Assembly: GCA_934307695.1 (NCBI GenBank)
Contig: CAKRCS010000003.1
Span: 124,001-188,000, forward strand
Length of the DNA stretch: 64,000 nucleotides
Source of the DNA: an uncultured Agathobacter sp.
GTDB taxonomy: Bacteria; Bacillota; Clostridia; Lachnospirales; Lachnospiraceae
Reading direction: 5' to 3'
Position numbers and translations under genes: made by a program
In this document: one piece after another, positions 7,936-16,796 of the stretch
Position numbering within the stretch: the stretch's first letter is position 1
Layout of the letters: each line of letters begins with the position of its first letter
The notes under the pieces: model-generated
The model's database searches: none
Seen by the model: the letters and a program-made list of their open reading frames with translations, nothing else
What the model was told of the DNA's origin: nothing

Positions 7936-9392
7936 TATATTGTATTTTCCTCGATCACATAGGGCAGCCGGATGCATACCTGCGTGCCCTCCATGTGGAC
8001 ACTCTTGATGGAAATACCATATTCCTGTCCGAATTTGAGGCGTATGCGCTCGTTTACATTGTACAGCCCGTAGATTTCGTTTTCATCCGGTGCGTTCTGC
8101 CCGATGCGGTCCTTGATCTGCTGCAGCCGCTTTTCTCCCATGCCGATGCCGTTGTCCGTCACATACAGATAAAAACAGTCCTTAGCCTTTTCCCCGGTTA
8201 TGCTGATCTTGCCAAGTCCGCGCTTATTCTTGATACCGTGATACAGGGCATTCTCTACAAGTGGCTGGATCGTGATCTTCGGAATGCGGTACATGCCAAG
8301 CTCCTGCGGCACATCGATCTCATACTCTAAGATGTCCTGATAGCGGATCTGCTGGATTTCAAGATAACTGCGCACATGCTGCAGCTCCTCCTCGATAGAG
8401 ATAATATCCTTGCCCTGATTGAGCGAGGTGCGGAAAAATTTCGAGAGGCTTCCGACCATGCTGACGACCTTTTTCTGGTCTCCCGCTTCCGCCAGCCACA
8501 CGATCGTATCCAGTGTGTTGTACAGGAAATGTGGGTTGATCTGTGCCTGCAAAAGCTCAAGCTCGGCATCCCGCAGGTGGATCTGTTCCTGCTTGACCTG
8601 TTCGAGAAGCTGATTGATCTTGTCGATCATGGTGTTGAGCGATTCACTCAAAAGCATCACGTCGCTGCCCGCGTTTACCGTTGTACGCACAGACAGATCG
8701 CCCTTTGCCACCTGATCGGTTGCCTCGCTTAGCTGCCGGATCGGCCGCGTGATACTCTGCGGGATAAAATAGGATAAAAACAGAACGACAAGCGTGATAA
8801 AGATTGCCGCCACGATAAGCGACCGGATCAGAATCATGTCGAACTGCTGATATTCGTCTCTGGTCTGCTGGATGTCCCTGATCTCATAGTAGATGTACTG
8901 GATGACCGTCTCCCGCAGAAGGCTTGTGACGATCTGGACGTCGTTCTCCCAGATCTCGAGGTTTTTCTCGTAGTTATTGCCTTCAATGATATTTTCTTCG
9001 ATACGCCCTTTATAGATTTCCAGATTGGCAAGATACTTTCTCGCGCTGGCAAGGCGGTCATTGTTCTCCCTCGAATCGGTAAGCTTTTCCAGCTTGCCAA
9101 CAATCTGATTGGCATCTGTCAGCAGATCATTCAGCCCGGATTCCTCGATCGTCTTGTTGCCGACAATCAAAAGATACGTCTCATAGTCAAAGTCCTTCTT
9201 AAAATCCAGACTGAAATCACTTGCGGTAACCGCAGAGTTAAGCATATTTTCATACTTGCGGTTGCTGCTCCACAGATTGTATACACACACGATCAGAAGA
9301 ACCAGCATCGGAATAACGACGATCAGATACGAGATCCGGATCTTCGATGCCAACGTTGATTTCTGATAGATCTTCTTTAGCTTTTCCAACAT
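7935..9392 (-). CDS. yesM: Two-component sensor histidine kinase, YesM-type
   Basis: LytS/YesM family kinase of 485 residues. It has an N-terminal membrane helix (about 19-40), an extracytoplasmic sensor region, a second helix at about 190-212 and a HAMP domain (QSITRPIRQLSEATDQVAKGD). The His_kinase domain has the family motif LQAQINPHFLYNTLD, where the phospho-accepting His is in NPHF. The ATP-binding domain follows, with VENALYHGIKN and VTDNGIGMG. It starts directly after the yesN stop, so the two are co-translated. It likely senses the sugar, possibly through one of the two binding proteins, and signals to the AraC-type response regulator. Confidence 0.9.
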   Translation of the reverse strand: MLEKLKKIYQKSTLASKIRISYLIVVIPMLVLLIVCVYNLWSSNRKYENMLNSAVTASDFSLDFKKDFDYETYLLIVGNKTIEESGLNDLLTDANQIVGKLEKLTDSRENNDRLASARKYLANLEIYKGRIEENIIEGNNYEKNLEIWENDVQIVTSLLRETVIQYIYYEIRDIQQTRDEYQQFDMILIRSLIVAAIFITLVVLFLSYFIPQSITRPIRQLSEATDQVAKGDLSVRTTVNAGSDVMLLSESLNTMIDKINQLLEQVKQEQIHLRDAELELLQAQINPHFLYNTLDTIVWLAEAGDQKKVVSMVGSLSKFFRTSLNQGKDIISIEEELQHVRSYLEIQQIRYQDILEYEIDVPQELGMYRIPKITIQPLVENALYHGIKNKRGLGKISITGEKAKDCFYLYVTDNGIGMGEKRLQQIKDRIGQNAPDENEIYGLYNVNERIRLKFGQEYGISIKSVHMEGTQVCIRLPYVIEENTI

Positions 9393-11021
9393 TTACTCCG
9401 CGTCGTCTCCCTCCTGGGACTTTCCGCCCCGGTACTGTGTCGGTGTCATTCCCTGCGTCTTTTTAAATAAGTAGGAAAAATAGTGTGGATCCTTGTAGCC
9501 CACATCATAGGCAACCTCGCTGCTCTTTTTGCTGGTGCAGCGCAGCATCTCCTTTGCCTTGTTCATACGGTATTCCGTCAGAAAATGGATAAATGTCTGC
9601 CCCGTCTGCTGACTGAAGATCGTGCTCAGATGGTTCGGTGAAAAACGCACATGTGATGCAAGCATATTTAGCGACAGCTCGCTGTCCGCATAATTGTCCT
9701 CGATGTAGCGGATTGCATCATCGACCACATCTCCATACCGGTTCTTTGCCACGCGGTTGCGAAGCTCGATCGCCGCCTGTAACAACTGCTCTATGTACTG
9801 CCTCGTCTGCGCGACGCTCCGCATGAAGCCGGAGTTTAAGTCCAATGTAGGAAGCTCCTCTCTGGAAAACTGCAGCTCCTCCACGAACTCTGACACGCAG
9901 AAATAGCAGTCCATCACAACATACTGCCGGAACACGTTGGACTGGACAGCATTTGAGCCAAGATTGCCGAAAAATTCCTCCACAAAGTAGATTACTTCTT
10001 CTTTATCTCCCGTCTTTAAAAATTCCCGAACCCTATTGCGGTCAATCGATCCGGGATCAACACTTCCGATATTGAATGCTTCCCCCTGCTCATAAGCCTC
10101 GTTACCAATGTTGGCAGAGTCTACCACGCGGCTTCCCTCCTCAAAGAATCGGTGCGCAAAGGCATGGCTTGCCTGCTCAAACGAAGTCGAGATCTCGCGC
10201 AGCCGGTTTACCGGTTCCCCGATTCCCATATAGTAGCGGATGTGGTCGTTCGCCTGCACAATCTCTAAGAACCGCTCAATATATTCCTTCTGCTGTTGTT
10301 TTAGTTCCTCCTCGGAATCCGCCTTAAGCAGCACGGCGCGTCCCTCAAGATTGCGGTCGAATGCAGTCAAGCCCCTGCTGTTTTCCAGCGCGGCAAGCTT
10401 CTGCTCCGCCGCAACGACGCTCTTGGAGTATTCCTCCTGTGTGTGGGAGGTCGACTGTAGCTTGATCAGCAGCACATTATAATATAGAGCAGAAATATCC
10501 ATCTCCAAAAGCTTTGCCATCTCTAAAAGCTCCGGAACGGATTTCTGTCCCGATACAAGATGCCGGAAGAAATCTTTTTTCTCCTGCTGCAGATTTTCCT
10601 CCATCTCCCTCTTGTAGCGCTCGCTGATCTCCCGCTCCCGCTTTGAAGCGGCAATTCTTCCCGACAGCGCATCAACCTCCCTGATCAGTTCATCCCCACT
10701 GATCGGCTTTGACAGGTACTGCGCCACCCCGATCTTGATTGCCTCCTTGGCATACGCAAATTCCTCATAGCCGGTCAGAATAATGATCTCCATCCACGGA
10801 AATTCCTTTTTGATCAGCCGGCTCAGCTCAATACCATCCATAAATGGCATCTTGATGTCTGTGATCACAATATCCGGCTGCAACTTCTGGATCATTGGAA
10901 GTGCAAGCTCTCCGTCACTTGCCTCCCCGCAGAACTCATAGCCATGTGCCGCCCAGTCGATGTTCTTCTTGATACCCTCCCGGACAACAAACTCGTCCTC
11001 AACCAAAAATACCTTCAACAT
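9393..11021 (-). CDS. yesN: Response regulator with AraC-type DNA-binding domain, YesN-type
   Basis: 542 residues. The receiver domain is at 1-120, with the phosphorylation Asp in PDIVITDIKMPFMDG and the switch Lys in YLSKPIS. A central region of about 290 residues of the kind found in YesN proteins follows. The C-terminal AraC/XylS double helix-turn-helix (about 430-530) includes SLNMLASHVRFSPNHLSTIF and VAYDVGYKDPHYFSYLFKK. It is the partner of the downstream sensor kinase and presumably activates the importer operon that follows. Its own start is ATG at 11021. Confidence 0.9.
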   Translation of the reverse strand: MLKVFLVEDEFVVREGIKKNIDWAAHGYEFCGEASDGELALPMIQKLQPDIVITDIKMPFMDGIELSRLIKKEFPWMEIIILTGYEEFAYAKEAIKIGVAQYLSKPISGDELIREVDALSGRIAASKREREISERYKREMEENLQQEKKDFFRHLVSGQKSVPELLEMAKLLEMDISALYYNVLLIKLQSTSHTQEEYSKSVVAAEQKLAALENSRGLTAFDRNLEGRAVLLKADSEEELKQQQKEYIERFLEIVQANDHIRYYMGIGEPVNRLREISTSFEQASHAFAHRFFEEGSRVVDSANIGNEAYEQGEAFNIGSVDPGSIDRNRVREFLKTGDKEEVIYFVEEFFGNLGSNAVQSNVFRQYVVMDCYFCVSEFVEELQFSREELPTLDLNSGFMRSVAQTRQYIEQLLQAAIELRNRVAKNRYGDVVDDAIRYIEDNYADSELSLNMLASHVRFSPNHLSTIFSQQTGQTFIHFLTEYRMNKAKEMLRCTSKKSSEVAYDVGYKDPHYFSYLFKKTQGMTPTQYRGGKSQEGDDAE

Positions 11022-11112
11022 ATTCGTCCGATTCCCCCACTGTCTGTTCTTGTCTCCTGCGGATCTGTACCCCTACATATCCGCTGCTCGCCAATCATGC
11101 AAGCATTCACCC

Positions 11113-11236
11113 GCAGTGCCATCTCAAAAAGCTCCGCTTTTTTCGCTGTCGGGCAGTCGCCCTATCAGCCGAAAAGTAAGAACCACCCGCCTTGTGCAAG
11201 CACAGGCTGCGGCTCTTTCTTTTCGGCTGGCACTGC
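11113..11236. repeat. Small foldback element of 124 bp with nested hairpins
   Basis: The outer arms GCAGTGCCA (11113-11121) and TGGCACTGC (11228-11236) enclose two hairpins: AAAAAGC-TCCG-CTTTTTT near 11126-11142, and CAGCCGAAAAG/CTTTTCGGCTG (11166-11176 with 11219-11229). The first 34 bp recur near 63686. It lies between vanT (stop at 11253) and yesN (start at 11021), so it can also terminate the vanG-vanT transcript. Confidence 0.65.
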
Positions 11237-11252
11237 TCGTTACTACATTATA

Positions 11253-13460
11253 TCATACCATGGACGAACTGTGTAAATCCTCATAAATAATTTTCAGGCG
11301 GCTTCCCATGCGGCTTAACAGTTCATTTGCGATACTGTCTGCCCGCTCGGCAAGTGCTGCCGCTGTAATTTCCTCCTCCTTGTCGGTTCCGATCAGTGTC
11401 ACCGTGTCACAGATAGAAACGCCGGTGACCTCTGTAATGTCAATGATCATCTGATCCATACAGATGCGCCCTATGACCGGGGCACGCTGTCCGTTTGCCA
11501 GAACATAGCCATTGTTCTTGGAAAGGTTGCGCGGGTAGCCATCCGCATATCCAATCGGCACGACCGCGATCGTGCGGTCGCTTTCTGCCACGAATGTCCG
11601 GTTATAGCCTACGCTCTCGCCCTTTTTCACCTTTCGGGTCAGGATGATCTTCGACTTTAGGGAAAGCACCGGGCGAAGCGCAAGCTCGCATACGGTTTTC
11701 GTTCCCGGAACGCTGTGCGTACCGTATAGCAGGATTCCGATCCTTGCGTAATCGCACTGCAAATCCGGATAATTTAATATGCCGTAGCTGCTTTGTATAT
11801 GAAGCTTAGGCAGCGGTATTCCCTGCTGCTTTACAGCGTTCACCACCTGATAAAAGCGCTCGATCTGCATCTGTGAGAAAGCAATATCGGATGGACTGCT
11901 GCTATCCGATGCACACAGGTGTGTAAACATTCCGGTGACCCTTATGTAGTGCAGTGCAAAGGTCGCAATGACTGCCGCGGTATCCCCCGCATCATATCCG
12001 AGCCGATGCATGCCTGTATCGATCTTTATGTGCGCCTTTACCCTGCATTTCTGCTGCTCCAGTGCCATTGCGTAGGAGGCACTGATCAGTGTCTGCGTAA
12101 GGTCATATTTCTGGAGCAGTTCTGCCCGGCTTGGCTCGGTATAGCCAAGGATCAGTATTTCACCGGCGATCCCCCTGCGGCGCAGCTCGATCGCCTCATC
12201 GATCGTTGCAGTTGCAAATGCGTGGACACCCATGCGGTTGCAGCACGCAGCGATCTCATACGCGCCATGCCCGTATGCCTGTGCCTTTACGACCGCCATG
12301 ATCTCGCACTTGGAGGGCAGCGCAGACCGGATCGTGCGGATATTGTGCGCAAGATTATCCAGATTGATCTCCAGATATGCCCGGTCGGTCGCCGTATTCT
12401 CCTTTTTCTGCTTGGGGCAGAGCTGATTCCACACCGCGTCAAGTACAACTGCCATCACCGCTGAGCCTGCGCACACACATATATAATGAAGGAGGCTGTT
12501 CTCCACCAGCCATGCCTGTGTATGCGTCCCCCTTGCGAACATCCGCACCACCAGAATGACCATCGGATGAATCACATAGATAAGCAGTGATATGTTGCGG
12601 ATTTTTGTGTATCTTCTGCCTCGCAACCCGATGAGCAGGCAAAACAGCAGATACATCGCCGGAACCAGAAACAGATACATGCTGTCATGCCGTTGCAGCT
12701 TCTGGCTTCTCAGCAAAAGTGCCTCTGCACACATAAGTGCCATGCTCCCCGCGAAGCCGCACAGATACAGCGTTTTTTCCCGGCTTCGTATTCCGCCATG
12801 GTCAGCAATATATGCTCCCATCACAAAGAATAATGGAGCGAAGAAAACTCCGTTTCTGGTGTAATCCATGATCTGGAACAGAAGCGCATACAGCGCATGT
12901 AAAAACGGAAGCTTCTCTGCAATCCCATAATAGCTGTCCCCGAAAAGTGCGATTAAGTAGAGCACTCCCGACACCGCAAATGCCCGCCGGTATCCACCGT
13001 GCTCGATCAGCCGCCATGCGATCACCGCACCGATCACGGAAGCCGGAAGATACCACAGATGGTACAGTGTCCCGTCAAACACCAGATCCTTTATGAGCTT
13101 CGGCAGGAAGTTCTCCATTGTAAAATAGCCATTGTAGAAGTTTACCGGAATATACAAAAGGATCGCCGCGCCGTATATGGCAAGCGTCCGCTTTGCAAAG
13201 CTTCGCACCGCTTCCGTGCTTCTTCTCTTTGCGGAAAGCAGAAAGAAGCCGGAGCTCATAAAGAAGAACGGAACTGCCAGCCGTGCCACCACTCTTGTCA
13301 GGACAAAATCTCCCGTCTCGCTAAATGAGCTTAACGGTGACGTATGGATCGCCACGACAAGAAACGCCGCCACGATCCGCGCAATATCAATCCCGACGTA
13401 GCCCTCTTTTGCAGAACCATTTCCACCGGGCGTTCCTTTTAACGTGCCCCGTCCCATCAC
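11253..13460 (-). CDS. vanT: VanT-type membrane serine/alanine racemase
   Basis: 735 residues in two parts. Residues about 20-345 form an acyltransferase-3-like membrane domain with around ten helices (start YVGIDIARIVAAFLVVAIHT). Residues 360-730 form a fold-type III alanine racemase with the PLP lysine at K392 (VVKAQAYGHG) and the YNRTF segment that carries the catalytic Tyr. This fusion is the hallmark of VanT, which converts L-Ser to D-Ser for peptidoglycan precursors ending in D-Ala-D-Ser. Its ATG overlaps the stop of the vanG-type ligase gene by 4 nt, so the two proteins are co-made. An N-terminal Gly-rich tail of about 20 residues precedes the first helix. Strict alanine racemase activity remains possible. 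Confidence 0.88.
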   Translation of the reverse strand: MMGRGTLKGTPGGNGSAKEGYVGIDIARIVAAFLVVAIHTSPLSSFSETGDFVLTRVVARLAVPFFFMSSGFFLLSAKRRSTEAVRSFAKRTLAIYGAAILLYIPVNFYNGYFTMENFLPKLIKDLVFDGTLYHLWYLPASVIGAVIAWRLIEHGGYRRAFAVSGVLYLIALFGDSYYGIAEKLPFLHALYALLFQIMDYTRNGVFFAPLFFVMGAYIADHGGIRSREKTLYLCGFAGSMALMCAEALLLRSQKLQRHDSMYLFLVPAMYLLFCLLIGLRGRRYTKIRNISLLIYVIHPMVILVVRMFARGTHTQAWLVENSLLHYICVCAGSAVMAVVLDAVWNQLCPKQKKENTATDRAYLEINLDNLAHNIRTIRSALPSKCEIMAVVKAQAYGHGAYEIAACCNRMGVHAFATATIDEAIELRRRGIAGEILILGYTEPSRAELLQKYDLTQTLISASYAMALEQQKCRVKAHIKIDTGMHRLGYDAGDTAAVIATFALHYIRVTGMFTHLCASDSSSPSDIAFSQMQIERFYQVVNAVKQQGIPLPKLHIQSSYGILNYPDLQCDYARIGILLYGTHSVPGTKTVCELALRPVLSLKSKIILTRKVKKGESVGYNRTFVAESDRTIAVVPIGYADGYPRNLSKNNGYVLANGQRAPVIGRICMDQMIIDITEVTGVSICDTVTLIGTDKEEEITAAALAERADSIANELLSRMGSRLKIIYEDLHSSSMV

Positions 13461-14506
13461 TTTATGTACAGGCTTATGAGGCGTTTCAGCATTTCTTCAA
13501 ACGATAAGCCGATTCCTTTCATCATATTCGGGTAGCGGCTGTGGGAGGTAAAGCCTGGAATCGTATTCACCTCATTAAATACAATCTCCCCTTCCGGCGT
13601 ATAGAACATATCCACCCGCGCAAAGCCGGAGCATCCCAATGCACGGTAAATTGCCACGGCTGCCCTCTGTATCCGCTTCTCGGTCACCTCGTCGATGCGC
13701 GCCGGCATGTAGATCTTCGAGGTCTTTAGGGTATACTTTTCGGTATAGTCAAAAAAGCCCTGCTCCAGCTCAATCTCATCGACTCTTCCAACGGTCAGCT
13801 CATCAATTCCCATCACTGCGCAGCCGACTTCAAACCCGCACACGTTCTCCTCCACGGTGACCTCCGCATCATGTGCAAACGCAAGCTCGATCGCTGCATC
13901 CAGCTGCTCCTGTCCGTATACCTTTGTGATTCCGAAGGAAGATCCGGCTCTTACCGGCTTGACGAACACCGGAAAGGAAAGTGTCTGCCGGATCGTCCGC
14001 TTGGCTGCCTCCTCCTCTGCGCGGCAAAAGGTAACTGCCTTCGGGACTGCGATCCCAGCAAGAGAAGCGAACTTGTGGGCGCGATCCTTGTCCATGCAGA
14101 GCGCGGAGGAAAGCGTACCGCAGCCGACTACCGGAATGCCCGCAAGCTCAAACATTCCCTGTAATGTTCCATCCTCGCCGTTTTTTCCGTGCAGCACCGG
14201 GAACACAAGGTCTACCCGGATCGGTGTCTCCTCTCCCTCGCATATTTCCACGAAGCCACTTTCGGAGCGACTTGGTGAGAATAGGATTTTGCGGAGCTTG
14301 TCCGCATCCTTATGCCATGTATTATCTGCGATTGCTCCGAGGTCACCGAGATAATGATACCAGTCTCCCTCTCTGGTTATACCGATCGAAAGAACTTCGT
14401 AACTGTCAGCATCCATATTTTCTAACACCGCGTGCGCGGATTGCAGGGAAACCTCATACTCGGTTGAGTTTCCTCCAAAGATAACTGCGATTTTTTTCTT
14501 TTGCAT
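13457..14506 (-). CDS. vanG: VanG-type D-Ala-D-Ser ligase
   Basis: ATP-grasp ligase of 349 residues from the ATG at 14506, which has AGAGGTG upstream. The omega-loop region reads FFDYTEKYTLKTSKIYMPAR; as far as I recall, this is close to VanG and other D-Ala-D-Ser ligases, not to VanA (which carries a KGSSNAVIH-type loop). The metal-binding end is IVFNEVNTIPGFTSHSRYP. It joins D-Ala to D-Ser, supplied by the overlapping vanT product. No vanXY dipeptidase and no vanRS sensor pair lie beside it. A plain D-Ala-D-Ala ligase is the main alternative. Confidence 0.82.
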   Translation of the reverse strand: MQKKKIAVIFGGNSTEYEVSLQSAHAVLENMDADSYEVLSIGITREGDWYHYLGDLGAIADNTWHKDADKLRKILFSPSRSESGFVEICEGEETPIRVDLVFPVLHGKNGEDGTLQGMFELAGIPVVGCGTLSSALCMDKDRAHKFASLAGIAVPKAVTFCRAEEEAAKRTIRQTLSFPVFVKPVRAGSSFGITKVYGQEQLDAAIELAFAHDAEVTVEENVCGFEVGCAVMGIDELTVGRVDEIELEQGFFDYTEKYTLKTSKIYMPARIDEVTEKRIQRAAVAIYRALGCSGFARVDMFYTPEGEIVFNEVNTIPGFTSHSRYPNMMKGIGLSFEEMLKRLISLYIK

Positions 14507-14545
14507 TTTAGCACCTCTTTCTTTTGTTCCGGTGCATCTTTGCAT

Positions 14546-14597
14546 GAAAAAAGGCACACCGGCTTGGTATGTCTATTATACCAGTAACCGGCGTGCC
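14546..14597 (-). terminator. Terminator between the SulP gene and vanG
   Basis: The stem GGCACACCGG/CCGGCGTGCC (14553-14562 with 14588-14597) has an inner TGGTAT/ATACCA helix, and a run of T follows on the minus strand. It ends transcription coming from the SulP gene shortly before vanG, so vanG-vanT probably uses its own promoter or is attenuated here. Confidence 0.8.
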
Positions 14598-14657
14598 GTT
14601 CTTTACGCCCCGCTTAAGGGTTTCTTTTGTTTTACCTACAACTTTCTTACATTTTTA

Positions 14658-16778
14658 TTAAGATGGTGTCTCCTTCTCACGCAGCTTCTCCACAAGCGCG
14701 TATACCTCCGGGCGCTTCTCCTTTAAATGTTCATCCAGCAGATGTCTGCGCTCCAGAAATTTCTCCGCAAGCTCCGGATGTTCCTTTGCGATGCGCTCAT
14801 GCACTTCGCGGCGGTGCTCCTCGATGCGGGTTGCCAGGCTCTTCTCGTCTTTTCCGGAAATGTTTACGATCTCCTTTAAGTGCTCCTCCAGATGCTCTAG
14901 CCACTCGTCCTCGTCCAGTTCCTCCATGTGTGACCATCTGCCGTGGATCAGGTTGTCCACATCGCCAGTCTTTTTAAGCTGCTCGATCTGGAGGGCGATC
15001 TGCTTCTCCATCTGTGCCTCGGCTTTCTGACCGAATGCCCAGACAAACTCCTGCACACGGTTGTCCGCACGCTTTCTGGACGCGCTGCGCTGCTCATTGT
15101 CAATGCCGCCCTCCAGCGGATACGGTCGTTTGATTCCTATATCCTTCAGCGCGATATGCGTGGTGCGGCGCACACTTCCCTCCTCGATCATATAGCCAAG
15201 CCCGAACTTGCGGAGCTGTTCATTGAGTTCTGCGATATGCTCTGTCATATAGAAACGGATTCCCTTTTGTTTCAGGGATTTATATAAGATCTCAAGGCTG
15301 TCCGCCGCTGTGATGTCAATGCTTCCGATACCGCTCGCATCCAGAATGACCACCTTGGTATCCTCCCTGATGGCATCCTCGATGTCCCTTCGCAGCACCT
15401 GCACATTGGCAAAAAACAGATTGCTGCTGAACCGGTAGATCACGACTCCGGATAACGCGCACACCCGGTCACCCTCCTTCAGGTCGCGGAAATGGCTGTG
15501 TCCCGGCTGTATTCCGAGAAAACACCTTGCAGGCTTTGCCGTCCGGATGATCATCTCGGTAAAGGAAAGGATGATCCCGATCAGTACGCCGTTGATCGTG
15601 CCAAGCATCAGCACCCCGAAAAATGCCCCGAAAAAGATCATGCACTCTGTTCTGCTCACCTTCCACAGACGCGCTGCAAGCTCAAACTCGGTCGCGCCCC
15701 AGAGCGCCGAGATCACGATCGCCGTCAGCACCGGGATCGGCAGATACCCGATAAACCCGGTTCCACATAAAAGCAGGACGATCATGGATGCTCCCGCCAC
15801 AAGTCCGGTAAGCTGTGTCTTACCCTGATACTGCTCTCCCATAGCAGTTCTTGACACGGATCCGTTCATCGGGCAGCAGCCGGTAAATGCCGCAGCCATA
15901 TTGCCGAACGAGAATGCAAGGATTTCCCGGTTGTCATCGATCCGGTAGCCGTTTTTCTGTGCAAAGCTGTTCTCCGCAAGAAGTGTCTCCGCCATGATAA
16001 CGACCGCCACGGACAGGCTGATTGTCACAACGTCTTTCATCGGTGCCGCCCCAAGTGCCGGAATACTCCACTTCGGCATACCCGGCTCGACCGCGGAGAG
16101 CGTCTGTATGCCCCACGCTTCAAACGGAAGTACAACGGTCAGTGCTGCACCGAGTGCCATAAGCACCACCGCCATCGGAAATTTCGGGATGAACTTCTTT
16201 GACACGATAAGGATCACCAGCGCGGTCACACCAAGGATTACCGATGGCACATTGATATGCTTTGCCGCTTCTGCGATATGCCCCGTAAGTTCAAAAAGCT
16301 CGCCCGTTCCGGCAGTTCCGCCCATGAGCTTTGGCACCTGCATCAGAATGATCGTTGTGCAGATTCCCGTGATAAAGCCGCCCATTACCGGCGCGGAAAT
16401 ATAGTTCACAAGCTTGCCCGCCCGCATGAAATAAAATGCCAGAAGCCACACTGCCACAAAAAATGTCAACACCGGTACAACCGCCATTGCAGCCTCGGAA
16501 CCCGGCTCGACCTTTAGCGTGACAAGCGCGGAACCAATCAATGCCGCCGGTGCCGCGTCCACGCCAAAAATAAACTGTGGAGAAGTGGAAAACAGTGCAA
16601 ATACTAAAATCGGAAATACCGAGCCGTACAGACCATATACCGCCGGAAGCCCCGCAATCTGCGCATATCCCATTGAGATCGGAATTGAAACTGCCATGAT
16701 GATAAGTCCCGCAAGAATATCCTTCGGCAGGTTTTTCTTATCGTAATTTCTGAGTGTCGGTGCAATTCCTAGCTTCAT
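14658..16778 (-). CDS. SulP-family anion transporter with STAS domain and long C-terminal extension
   Basis: 706 residues. The membrane part (about 1-400) begins with the SulP signature region (NLPKDILAGLIIMAVSIPISM) and contains the expected alternating hydrophobic helices. A STAS domain at about 440-545 includes VVILDASGIGSIDITAADSL. The last 150 or so residues are charged and helical, with many Glu, Lys and His (HMEELDEDEWLEHLEEHLKE), and are not part of the usual SulP architecture. Members carry sulfate, bicarbonate or dicarboxylates; the substrate is not evident here. It ends before a terminator that separates it from vanG. Confidence 0.88.
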   Translation of the reverse strand: MKLGIAPTLRNYDKKNLPKDILAGLIIMAVSIPISMGYAQIAGLPAVYGLYGSVFPILVFALFSTSPQFIFGVDAAPAALIGSALVTLKVEPGSEAAMAVVPVLTFFVAVWLLAFYFMRAGKLVNYISAPVMGGFITGICTTIILMQVPKLMGGTAGTGELFELTGHIAEAAKHINVPSVILGVTALVILIVSKKFIPKFPMAVVLMALGAALTVVLPFEAWGIQTLSAVEPGMPKWSIPALGAAPMKDVVTISLSVAVVIMAETLLAENSFAQKNGYRIDDNREILAFSFGNMAAAFTGCCPMNGSVSRTAMGEQYQGKTQLTGLVAGASMIVLLLCGTGFIGYLPIPVLTAIVISALWGATEFELAARLWKVSRTECMIFFGAFFGVLMLGTINGVLIGIILSFTEMIIRTAKPARCFLGIQPGHSHFRDLKEGDRVCALSGVVIYRFSSNLFFANVQVLRRDIEDAIREDTKVVILDASGIGSIDITAADSLEILYKSLKQKGIRFYMTEHIAELNEQLRKFGLGYMIEEGSVRRTTHIALKDIGIKRPYPLEGGIDNEQRSASRKRADNRVQEFVWAFGQKAEAQMEKQIALQIEQLKKTGDVDNLIHGRWSHMEELDEDEWLEHLEEHLKEIVNISGKDEKSLATRIEEHRREVHERIAKEHPELAEKFLERRHLLDEHLKEKRPEVYALVEKLREKETPS

Positions 16779-16796
16779 ATCACCTTTTGCCTCCTT

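Noticed and set aside
13457..14506. VanA/VanB-type D-Ala-D-Lac ligase
   Set aside because: The omega-loop has the FDYTEKY form and not the lactate-specific KGSSNAVIH-type loop, and no vanH or vanX is nearby.
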